32,402 nucleotides of DNA from Pelargonium nanum (Eukaryota > Streptophyta > Magnoliopsida > Geraniales > Geraniaceae). Position 1 is the first letter of the stretch. Every line of letters starts with the position of its first letter. The translations under genes and the position numbers were made by a program. The stretch spans positions 1 to 32,402 of the forward strand of contig JAYMTF010000633.1 in the NCBI GenBank assembly GCA_036897485.1. Reading direction: 5' to 3'. Below, in pieces: positions 1 to 11,081 of the stretch. The notes beneath the pieces were generated by a model. It was not told where the DNA came from. It did no database searches and saw only the letters and a program-made list of their open reading frames with translations.

Positions 1-222
1 AAAGTTTAAATCGTAAAATAAAAAGTGAAGAAATGGGAATGGGAATCCCATTTCATCCAACATAGGTGGAAATCAATTTACACTTGGGTGAGGGAATGAG
101 AATGGGAATGAGAATTGAAATGGGAATGAATGTGTTCTAATCCAAACACCATCAATGGGAATCCCATTCCCATTCACATTCTCCATTCCCATTCTCAAAT
201 CAAAAACTTTAATCCAAACGGT
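1..222. repeat. TIR-type (MITE-like) element, cut by window start
   Basis: The stretch is built from repeated GGGAATG/ATTCCC words. The right end, read in reverse complement (GTTTGGATTAAAGTTTTTGA, then AGAATGGGAATGG), resembles the left end (AAAGTTTAAATC, then GAAATGGGAATGG). This gives a long inverted repeat with no coding potential. The word pattern and the GTTTGGATTAAAG end resemble short non-autonomous DNA elements common in eudicots. The left terminus lies before base 1, so no target duplication can be checked and the superfamily is not assigned. Confidence 0.5.
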
Positions 223-2025
223 ACCTAAGTAGTCTTCATTGGGGACCTTAGTGCTCCTTGTGGGAGGAAGTGTTGTAGTCCACCTTGGGGACCTTTGTGG
301 TTCTTGTACGAGCTTTGTGTTGAGATCCCACGAGAGTAGAAGAGCACCTCAAACGCCAATCTATTCCAAGGGATGAAAAAAAGTAAACATGTTAAAGGTT
401 TGGACATCAAAATTTTTATGATGAAGATCTATGGTTCAAGAAAGGTGCATTGTCATTTATTGTAAGATGCACTTCTAACTCCTTGTGTTATTACTTCTTC
501 TCTAATAAGAAAGGTAGAGTTACAAATTTTTTTGCTAACCAAGTCTCTACTGTAGTTTGAATTGACATTTAATTTACACTCGAGCTCAATTATTTACTAT
601 TTTAAATAGTAGCTTTATGTCTAAATGAGAAATATATTATGGAATAATAAAATAATGTAACTTTAGACATTGTTTAGATTAGATTTTTTGTTTCACAATG
701 AATGCATGCAAAACGTGAATAATGGGTGCAAAAAAGGCTTCTCTGAAAAATGGTAACTTAGAGAGGTTTTGAAGATGATTATGATTACTTTTGTTTTATT
801 AATTAATTAATTAATTATACTTCTTCTTCTTCTCTTTGTTGAATCATTCGTAAGCAAATCTTATTCAGTGTGGATTTCAACCTTCTAACTATGGATTTGA
901 TGATTGAATTCTGATTTTTAGCAACATATGGATTGTTGATATTCTTAAGGTTCATATGCTTATTGCTTGAGATATTGGATGCCCATTTTATTTCTTGATT
1001 TTGAATGATTGTTAGGTGCTTAGGAATGAGATCTTCAGTCATGGATTGGATTCTTATGGTTGAAATTGCATCTAATTGTAGAAACATGTTTTGAGGGCTT
1101 TCTTCTCGGGTGTTAATGTTAACTTTGTTTAGTTTGGACTTGCGACTTGGGTTCACGTTGAACGACTTAAAGACATATCTTCTCGTGTGATAAAAAAAGC
1201 TATACTATTCATGAATAGAGTTAACATGACCATCGTAATTAATCTTGTCAATTAAAGCCCGTTTGTTGGACCATAAATTAGTTGCAAAGAATCCACACAT
1301 CTCTTCAATTACAGAACTTTTGTTGAGTTTACTAATTTTGATTAGTTCACTTTAAATTGCTTCAATTTACATTACATGTTAATACACATAATTTTCTATT
1401 GCATTATTTCAATATTTAAGTTCATAAAATGTGATTATTTATGTTCACCTCTAACAAAATACATCTCCGAAAATCGACAACTCGAATTATAGAAGGGTCA
1501 TTTATTACATTAACACTCTCGGTACACTAGCCAATCACGCTCCAGACATGTAGAATTGGATGAGGTAACATCTTAACGATGAAATAAATTAGATATTGTC
1601 GGTTGATTGACAACGACACTAGGAATCATTAAACAGTAAAACATGGATTAAAAAATACTTTCGTTACACTATCAATTATTAGGTACAAACGACCAAAATA
1701 ATGTGCAGTCTGGCTAAGATTGAAATGTGCAGCTCCAGATATTAATTTAAAATTTTAGTAGAGCATCATGTACAGAGCAGGTGGTTGGCCAAACTCCAAT
1801 TTCATTATAAACACACACCAGACATTACATTTTATGTACCATGTTCATTATTGGGCATTGCATGAGCCTCTCCTAATTATAAAGGACTACAAAAAAAGTT
1901 CCATCGTATTTCTAAAAAATCATATCACTTAAAAAAAATATAATTTAACTGAATTTCAGCCGCTGATATTTTGACTGACATACCGTGTTCTCAACAAAAC
2001 TATATATAAATAGAGGTTCACTTAC
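223..2025. other. Intergenic spacer without a supported gene
   Basis: This is AT-rich sequence. A 61-residue minus frame (225-410) and a 113-residue minus frame (815-1156) exist, but neither shows a recognisable domain, splice context or promoter, so I do not call genes. Around 245-310 there is a short imperfect direct repeat (TTGGGGACCTT...CTTGT occurring twice). A TTAATTAATTAATTAATTA run lies near 799-816. Confidence 0.5.
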
Positions 2026-2230
2026 GCATGTAGTCACCTTACATGTGTGAAATGCATATAAGACAGGTGACAGACTGTCATAGGTGGAAAGTGTATCCCA
2101 TCTTGTGCTTTTGGATAATTTTAATTTTCGGAGAGTAGTGGGTCTCATTTTATATTAGTTGTGATGGACGACTAGGATTCAGTTTCAGCCTATATATTAG
2201 TCATATATGACGGTTACATGCATAAATCTT
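2026..2230 (+). repeat. Dispersed repeat, copy A
   Basis: This ~205 bp block aligns along its whole length with the reverse complement of 17511-17717. Shared landmarks in order are CATAGGTGGAAAGTG, AGTAGTGGGTCTCAT, TTAGTTGTGAT, GATTCAGTTTCA (GATTCAATTTCA in copy B), and a GCATRCTTGAATC-like end. The copies differ by many substitutions and a few small indels, so they are old. There is no coding frame common to both. It is a non-coding interspersed repeat; a SINE or a decayed MITE are both possible. No clear target duplication was found. Confidence 0.6.
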
Positions 2231-2737
2231 TTCCGTATAAATTTCATTTCTCTAACACAGTGCTCCAATACATTTCATCATTTGGTAATTATTTTTGATT
2301 GAATCCTTAACCATGATGAGGCACATTATATATTGTATTAATATTGTTACATTAAGTATCCTCAGTTCCCAACTTTTTGTAAATCAATTACTAAGAAAAA
2401 TACTATTATTTTATGCTGATAGTGACACATCAATAACTTACTATTAAAAGTTGAAGAGCTATTGATTTAAGCTTAAATTAATCATAACATGTCTTTTATT
2501 GGTTCAACCCATTCACCAAGCATATTCTTTAATCACGATTCTTTCTTCGTAGGGTCTCTTTTGCTGCTCTAACCAAAGACCATTTTCTTTGCTTAGTTTC
2601 CAATCTGTCCCAAATAAAGAAAATAAAAAAAGAAGCTGATGCAGCTAATTTCTGTCAATTATTTACCACCTACCATATATTAAAGCTTAAAATATAAGGG
2701 AATTCAATTAGTTAAACTAGAATATTAATTGAAGTTT
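2231..2737. other. Intergenic spacer
   Basis: AT-rich sequence with stop codons in every frame. I see no gene, structured repeat or RNA gene here. Confidence 0.5.
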
Positions 2738-2740
2738 ATT

Positions 2741-2944
2741 CACTAAAAAAATTGCAGACTGTGACGAAAATTTGTGAGAGAAACTTTTTCGTCACAGTAA
2801 TATCACAAATTTTGAAAGAAATCATATTTTCTGTCAGAAACACACATTTGTGATAGAAATTTCAGTCACACACGCATCTGTGATTGAAATCTATAGATTT
2901 GTAACAGAAATTAATGTCACAGATCGCGATTTTTTTTTGTAGTG
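2741..2944. mobile_element. CACTA-type MITE with 3 bp target duplication
   Basis: The 204 bp element begins CACTAAAAAAATTGCAGACT and ends TTTTTTTTTGTAGTG, which reads CACTACAAAAAAAAA in reverse complement. The bases ATT at 2738-2740 and again at 2945-2947 form a 3 bp target duplication, as expected for the CACTA superfamily. The interior is a run of degenerate TGTGA/TCACA words (TGTGACGAAAATTTGTGA, TTTTTCGTCACAG, ATCTGTGATTGAAAT, TTTGTAACAGAAAT). These resemble CACTA subterminal repeats, the transposase-binding units of the family. It has no coding capacity, so it would need a transposase supplied elsewhere. It ends 555 bp upstream of the peroxidase start codon. One terminal base (CACTAA against CACTAC) has drifted, suggesting moderate age. 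Confidence 0.8.
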
Positions 2945-2947
2945 ATT

Positions 2948-3410
2948 GTGAATTCATTTAGTGATGACTCATTGTTTTTTCTTGATTTTATCTGATTTTT
3001 TTTGGGTATGATCACATGGTTACAAGAGAATTCACATACATGTAATTCAAATTTCAAATGCTGTGAAATAAAGAAATGTTATGATTCCATTTTCACGTAA
3101 AACATGCAAGAACATGTAATATTAATATATATTACCGTATTAAGGAATCAACTCTCTCTTAAAACATGCAAGAACATGTTCGAGTTGACATTTGATCAAA
3201 CTAAGATTATAACGAATTAACATGACATTTTGTTTGTCTTCTTATAACCAGCTTTGCTTCAACCACACTACTCCATACTGTTCTTGATCACCAAATCTAT
3301 TAACAAACCATATCCTCTAATAACAACTCCTCTTACAAAAAACATTGGAAAATTATGCAAAAAAAAAAAAAAAAAAACTAATGAACTTCCGGTTCTCTCC
3401 TTGGTCACTT
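2948..3410. other. Upstream region of the peroxidase gene
   Basis: Spacer between the MITE and the peroxidase core promoter. The words ACATGCAAGAACATGT occur twice (near 3102-3117 and 3164-3179), and a pure A run of about 20 bases lies near 3358-3377. The 69-residue minus frame here is read through the poly(A) tract and is not supported. Confidence 0.45.
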
Positions 3411-3415
3411 CACTA

Positions 3416-3424
3416 CTATAAATT
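3416..3424 (+). promoter_or_regulatory. TATA box of the peroxidase gene
   Basis: CTATAAATT lies about 80 bp upstream of the ATG at 3500. That places transcription start near 3450 and gives a 5' leader of about 50 bases, a normal geometry for a small secreted-protein gene. The assignment rests on motif and spacing only. Confidence 0.55.
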
Positions 3425-3499
3425 CCCATTTCCTCTTCCTTAGCTTTCACAACTAAGTAGCTAACAAGTAGCAACATATTTATTCACGAAGTCCCTACA

Positions 3500-5165
<1,666 letters not shown>

Positions 5166-6326
5166 ATATTGGGTTCAAGAAATGTCTTATTTCTAGCCAG
5201 AGAGTATTTGTTTCCATTTTGGTTTATTTCCTGAGGGTTGAGAATAAGTGTGACTAATGTCTGGTAAGTTGTGTGTATAATTTAGTATGGTTTTTAAAGC
5301 TGTCATCAATAAGGACAGTACTGCTATACTATATGTTGAGAGCTTTGTTGGTCATTAAATATTGTAACCTTGGGATTTCTAATTCCAACATATCATAAAA
5401 TTATTGGTGATTGTCCAGCTAGAATTGGTTATCTTCCCTTTTCTAATTATAACTTTTTTTTAGTTGAAGAAATGACCAATCAACTTATTATGTCTTCTAA
5501 TTGAAGGGTCTCAAATATAAGAAAAAGAAACTTGAAATGGTCCCTAAGCTAAACTTATGTTTGGAATCAAATGGTTCTTCAATTATGGACACAATTAAAC
5601 TTATTATTAAAATTGATGACGTCATCGCAAGCGGCAACGAAGATCAATTTCTTAGTCTCAGTTCTTTTCTCACATGTGTGTCTCGCATTTTTATCATGGT
5701 GGACTCATACGTGTAGGTATTTTTAAATTAGTACTCCCCTCACGTGTAAGTATTTTTTTCAACATGTGGGTCGCTACAGTCATGTCTATTTGCATACAAA
5801 TTAAAGACCACACTTTGAACCCAACTCAGCTCCTATATTTGTAATTAAAATCTGATATATATTTATGCAGAATGCACAACACTTTGAACCCAACTCAGCT
5901 CTGTGTAAAGTATGCACCAATAATGCTTCTTATATAGTGAGGTGGGACTGTTCTTGTCATTCCATTTCAGTATTTGAAATACACTTTGCTTCCTTCAACA
6001 TTAGTCTGTGGCCCTTAAGCTTCAAAAGATGACCGTCCACAAAACAATGTAAGACAAAAAAATACTAGAATGCTATAATTTGTTATTGCATCTCTGTTTA
6101 ATTTTCTAATAAACTTTGCCTCCAATTGAAAAGTACAAAGTCAAAACAAAAGTTTCTGGTGATTCTAAGCATCATCTATATGAATCATATCTGTATTCTA
6201 TGTATTAAATTTAAGCCCTTTTTTTGGCATTACAGAATCTTTTTAAAAAAAGAGGAAAATTGAACAAATTAAATCAACCTGTAGACTCCAATGTCTGAGA
6301 AATGTACAATGTCTCAAATGTCTACT
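5166..6326. other. Convergent spacer between the peroxidase and UPF0496 genes
   Basis: This holds the 3' regions of two convergent genes. AATAAG near 5306 is a weak polyadenylation-signal candidate for the peroxidase. Around 5505-5650 the text (AAATGGTCCCTAAG...GGAATCAAATGGTTC) has the feel of a dispersed plant repeat. A perfect 12 bp palindrome GATGACGTCATC lies at 5615-5626. A 22 bp direct repeat CACTTTGAACCCAACTCAGC+TC lies at 5811-5832 and 5880-5901. A 71-residue plus frame (5501-5716) has no supporting feature. Confidence 0.5.
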
Positions 6327-7583
6327 CTAATTGCACCATCTCCATTGCTCTGCTCTCACAAATTCATCAGTAACAAGCCTTCTCGACCTGTTAATTGTGA
6401 GAAGACACAAGTGAATATGGTCCTCAAGCTCCTCCAATTGCTCCACAAACAGAGCGTCATGCGCACGAAACTCCCTCACCACTTCCATCAACACCTCCGA
6501 CTTGCCTACATTCCTCACACACATTCCGGCGACCGTCCTCCGGTGCTCCACCTCGTCCTGCAGCCTCCTCACCAACCTAATCATCGTGTCAAAATCATTC
6601 ACCAAAATATAAACCCCTTTCGCCGCAACATCAAGCTGCGCGCACATCCTCTCCATCGCCGCCGTCCCCGTCATTTTTCCGGCCACCACTCTCTTCCTCA
6701 CCATTCCCACGCCGCACGCCACTATCGCCGGCGCCGCCGCCACCCCAACCACGCTGTGAAACGCGAACACCAGCAACAAAACCATCACTACACTGTGCAG
6801 AACCACCAGGCCGATCCCACCAGCTTTCTTGCACCAACGGTTAAATTTCGCTCTCCGGCGGATTTTCTTGTGCTTGGACGCTAATCTCTGGAGCAAAACG
6901 GTGTTGCTGTCGTGAATGTCTTTGTAATGTACGGGACTCATTACAGATAATGGGTTCTTGAGCAATGCGAATCTTGAGAGCTCCCCCAATATGGCTCTGT
7001 AATAAAATTGCTCGTCTGCACAATCCTGGCTCACCCTCTGGCTCAGCTTAATGACTTTCTTGATCTTCCGGTAGCTGGCGCGGGTCCGGTGGACGCTCCG
7101 GAGGAGCAATTCGCATATGTTGCATGCTTGCGAGGTGGCGTCGAAGTAGTCCATGAGAAGTGGGTCAGGATTTAATCTTCCCAACATCTCCGATAAGGCT
7201 TCTTGCCGCGGCTCCAGCAGGCTCTCAGAGAGATGGTGGTGGTCGGCGTAGAAGTTGCCGGCGAGAGGATCAGAGGAAGAAGATGATGACGTGGACGATG
7301 AGAGTCTATGAATGTTTGTTTGTACCTTGCCCCACATTTCTTGGTATGATTTTGTCCTGAAAGCTTCTCTGTACTCCTCGTTCACGCTTGACTTGTCGCA
7401 CAAGTTACTGCTAATTCCGTGTTCCTCTGCAGATTTACCTGGAAAAATAAAAAACCATGATCAAGAACTTGCAAGAACTGAAAACCCATTATACATTTCA
7501 TCAAAATGAAGTAACATTTATGTACCTGTTCTTGTATGAACATTGAAGAGCTTGAGCTTGGGCCAGACGATCTTGGTATGCAT
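6327..7583 (-). CDS. UPF0496 (DUF677) family protein, two exons
   Basis: Exon 1 is 7583-7526 and exon 2 is 7438-6327, joined by an 87 bp GT-AG intron (phase 1), giving 389 residues. The start is the ATG at 7583 (MHTKIVWPKLKLF). The second exon alone has no good ATG near its beginning, and the splice AACAG|GTACAT to TTCCAG|GTAAAT joins the frames cleanly. The N-terminal block VNEEYREAFRTKSYQEMW is the family hallmark. About residues 226-266 are strongly hydrophobic (GLVVLHSVVMVLLLVFAF, then AAAPAIVACGVGMV) and predict one or two membrane passes. VYILVNDFDTMIRLVRRLQD and DEVEHRR follow, as in UPF0496 proteins. A basic KHKKIRRRAKFNRWCKK precedes the membrane segment. The family includes At14a-like proteins, reported as membrane-associated; the biochemical function is unknown. 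Length is normal for the family and the frame is intact. Confidence 0.9.
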
Positions 7584-7690
7584 GATTGGTCTCGAATTTC
7601 AGTGATTTTATTGTTTAATTAGATATGAAATTTGTAATTAATTATGGTGTTTGTTAGGCAGGAGTAGACAGAGAATAAAAGGAGAAGGTC

Positions 7691-7700
7691 CTATATATGT
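7691..7700 (-). promoter_or_regulatory. TATA box of the UPF0496 gene
   Basis: On the minus strand the sequence reads ACATATATAG, about 110 bp upstream of the ATG at 7583. Motif and distance fit a core promoter with an ~80 base leader. A less likely alternative is simply AT-rich spacer. Confidence 0.45.
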
Positions 7701-8929
7701 GAATTTGGGTAATATATGAGAAAAAGAGGAGTGTTTGGGTTGAGAGAAAGTTGAGGAGGAAAGGGAAAGAAAATGGCCAGATGGCAGTTATTGGGCACCG
7801 CCACAATCTGTTATAGCTTTTGTCACACGATAACGTCCCTCACACGGAGTGTTCTCAGATCAGGACGTGTAATGTAATGCTTTGAATCAATCCTCAATCC
7901 TTGTTAATGTGTTACTTGTCATTTTCCTTCTAGAAAATACGTTGTAGTTCACATGACACATATTTTTTGTTTATATATTTTGTGGTTTAAAATTAAGTTT
8001 AAACGAATAAAAATATGACATATATGATTCCAACATAATCCCATAAATTTATGGCACGGAGCCCTGGTTTATAAGAACTACTGTACATGTCACGTGTTGT
8101 AATCTCATCAATAAAGTAATTGATGTGCCATGTTTTTTATTTGAGACTCATTTTATACAAGTTTTTAACTAAATTTGAGATATATAACACTACTCTTCCT
8201 TTTATTTATTTATTTATCTATTGTAAACTAAAAACACACATTTTCTTGGGTTGATGATTGGTAATGATGATGATGAAGTGAATTTAAAAATCTCACACGT
8301 TATTATTCGTCAACCATATCCAATTTGTTTTGCGCAATGTGTTTGGTATTTTTAGCTGAAAACATGCATGAATCTTGGATGGTGGGTCCATAGGGTCCAC
8401 CTATTATGGAGCTTTTATAATAATGTTTGTGGATGTGGATGTACTAAGGTTTTGTAATTTTGCAAATAATTAGGAGGAATGATTTTCATATTGCATACCA
8501 AACTCTCGAAATTCCTAGATTATTCACCAATCATAATTTTTAAACCTCTCAAAAGTTCTCGTAGAAAGTAAGAGGACAACCAGTTCCATTCAGACTTCAG
8601 AGAGGGTTGAGAAAAAAAAATTATGGCTCAAGCTTCCCTAAAATCTATGCTACATTCAATGATAATTTTTTTTAGAGTTTGGAGCAATTGTTGGAGGTAC
8701 AAAAAAAAAGTAATTAAAAAAATTCAACTCTTAAACGCAAAATCTATCTGACAGCTTTGCCCGCGGAGTTGGCCTTCACCGCCCACAAAAATTAGTAATC
8801 CACTATCAAGCATCATATGTAATCCCATATTTGTCAGACACGTCAAGTCAAGCTTCCAAATTATTTTTTGGGTGCTTTATTTTGAGGTTGATTTCAATAT
8901 TGATTTCTCAATTTTATTGAAGCTTTTAT
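7701..8929. other. Intergenic spacer upstream of the UPF0496 gene
   Basis: AT-rich spacer with a short GATGATGATGA run near 8265. Only short out-of-context frames exist. I see no gene. Confidence 0.5.
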
Positions 8930-9010
8930 GCTCATTTCACTTGTACTTTGTTTTTTCTTCTTTTGAATCAATGAATGAGTTACCGTTTGCTGATAAATAA
9001 AAAAATATTG
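8930..9010 (+). mobile_element. Possible LINE 3' tail remnant
   Basis: The sequence TTGTACTTTG, a T-rich tract, AATCAATGAATGAGTTACCG, then TTTGCTGATAAATAAAAAAAT resembles the 3' ends of plant L1-type LINEs: a T-rich UTR, an ATGAATTACCGTTTGCTGATA-like terminus, then an A tail. The upstream 150 bases do not translate to a recognisable RNase H or RT segment, so this would be a heavily 5'-truncated copy. No target duplication was found. The call rests on my memory of the terminus pattern. Confidence 0.3.
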
Positions 9011-10940
9011 CATATAATCAAGTGTCTGTGAATATACAGATGAAATATGTTTTTTTATCACCAACCCTTAAAAAGTAAATTTAGCAAAGTAAAACTCTAG
9101 TTAAATTTTTAAATATATGATATCTAAGTCAAATGATGCTCCCTACAAAAGAATTCTAAAGGCACCAATGTGCCCTATGAGACCCTAGGGTCTATTTTGA
9201 CTTATGAGCTATCGTCATACACACGGTCTTAACAAATATATAGGAAAGCTACTAAGGTCGAGCACCTAGTATACTCAACCATAATCGTTGGTACCTCTTC
9301 AATGATGAAAGGGATATAGGACGACACTTGGAGCGGTAGAACTTCTAGAGGTTTCACTTCATCCACGTGTTTCTTGGAGGGCACGCAAATGTTATGATGC
9401 TCATCCGGTGTCCATGGGTGGCACATCTAGAGATCCCGACCTAGATTCACAATGTGTTCCACACATACCCTCATCATTAATATATAGTAAATTACAAGAC
9501 GTCACATCATTGTCCAATAATGTGAGTATAAATACCCTCTTTTGAATACACGATGAAGAATTTTATTATGAGTTCATTTCTTATAAACCACTTATTTTGT
9601 ACTATTGTCTCTGTATAATTCTTTTTGGAGAGCTTGTACTTTTCGTTTCCCCAAGATTGAGGATCTTAGTCACATAACGAGATTGTCACCCAAAAACACA
9701 GATGCAGTCTTCACTAAATGGTGTGTTACTCTTTCGTAGACTGCAACAATCCAACAATAGTTACCATTAGCAAACAAGTCCCATAAGTATTAATGTCAGA
9801 ATAGATTATGTATAAGTTAATGTTATTTGTTTGTTTATAGTCAAACATGTAGAGATAATTTATTTAATTTATGTGTTACATTGGATTCCTAATATATGTT
9901 AGGCAATCTCTAGATAGTAACCAATTCTAAAGCCTAAACGGACCTACAATTGGAAATTTAAATCATGTAACAATGGCTTTAAACTTCTGAATTGAAACTA
10001 ATATACAAAACATCAAAATGGGGTGTCTGTGATCTAAGTAGTGTGTTAGTTTCTCCTCTATTCTTTGTGACATAGTTTCTTACAATAAACTCTAGCTAGG
10101 CCTAACTATTCACCAAACAATCCGTTAATAAGAACAAAAAAAATCTCAATATCATTATTGTCATTATATTTGGATTTAGGATTAAATGATTTTCCAACAC
10201 TTATTTTTGTTTTAGTCCCAATTAGGGTTTGAGCCCTTGAACTTTACTGTTTTTTTAATTGAACCCACGTTATCGGTTGTAGCTAGTCGGTTTTGATATG
10301 TCATGTTAGCTTAGGATGACACGTCATCATCATGCCACCTAATTAGATTGTAGTCCATATCATCTTCCAGTTGTGATTGATGAAACGACAATGTTTCATT
10401 TTTTGAGGCAACCACACCCAAAACGACGTCGTTTTGACCTAAAAAATGATTCAGCACACAACCCTGTTTTACTAAACTCTGAGCTGCGTTTAAACTCTGC
10501 CACTCAAAGTTTGGGCACATACCAGTAGAACCTTCCAAGAATGACGATTCAGAAAAGACTTTCCTCTGAATAATCTCCCAAACAAAGACTCATGAGCAGT
10601 TACCAACTTCAACCCTTGGTTAGCTAATAGAGCTAAGTTTGTTTCGTAAATATATTCTTAAAGAATATTCAAGGATGAAAATACATGAATTGAAATACAA
10701 TTTTTTTTGAAACGGATCTTAAACACAAATTAATTACAACTTAAAGTTTTTCTAAATCTATACAAGTTAACGTTAAAACTATATTTATAATTAATATTTT
10801 TGTAATTCTACAAATTTTTAATGCTAACAAAACCGTGCGGCAAACATGGTATCAGAAACAAACCCTTAATAGAGAAGAAAAAGGAAAGAGAGAAAACTAG
10901 ACCACATGCCAGTTTCCTTTTAACCCTAATTTTTTATATT
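9011..10940. other. Spacer with possible old LTR-type debris
   Basis: The stretch has no supported gene. Around 9180-9720 there is slightly more GC-rich text with a GAGTATAAATACC TATA-like site near 9520, followed by T-rich sequence. This composition can occur in decayed LTRs, but I see no paired repeats. At 10847-10856 TGGTATCAGA resembles the initiator-tRNA primer site of copia-type elements. It could be a trace or chance. At 10420-10435 there is the perfect palindrome AAAACGACGTCGTTTT. Minus frames of 65 residues (9229-9426) and 75 residues (10311-10538) are not supported. Confidence 0.35.
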
Positions 10941-10943
10941 AGA

Positions 10944-10952
10944 AAACCCTAA
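10944..10952 (+). promoter_or_regulatory. Telo-box upstream of LARP1
   Basis: AAACCCTAA lies 130 bp upstream of the LARP1 ATG, with a second similar TAACCCTAAT at 10921-10930. Telo-boxes are common near the transcription start of plant genes for the translation machinery and RNA-binding proteins. A TATATATTT run at 10962-10970 could serve as the TATA element, placing the transcription start near 10995. Confidence 0.5.
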
Positions 10953-11081
10953 TACCATCCGTATATATTTTTAGCTTTTAGCTTAATCATTTATTAATTG
11001 CTTAATTAATTTTTTAATTGATATTTCTATTCCATACTGATACTGATCCTCTTTGCAATTTTGGTGTTTGTAACAAACCTA

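Noticed and set aside
815-1156. Minus-strand frame of 113 residues
   Set aside because: It is lysine/asparagine/isoleucine-rich as expected from AT-rich spacer, with no domain, promoter or splice support.
6291-6884. Plus-strand frame of 197 residues rich in His/Pro/Arg
   Set aside because: It lies antisense to the UPF0496 coding exon and exists because of that exon's codon bias.
9180-9720. Possible LTR remnant
   Set aside because: It has TATA-like text and composition only; no second copy or ends were found in the window.
10847-10856. TGGTATCAGA, like a copia primer-binding site
   Set aside because: Only ten bases match and no paired terminal repeats or coding domains flank it. Recorded only as a possible fossil trace.
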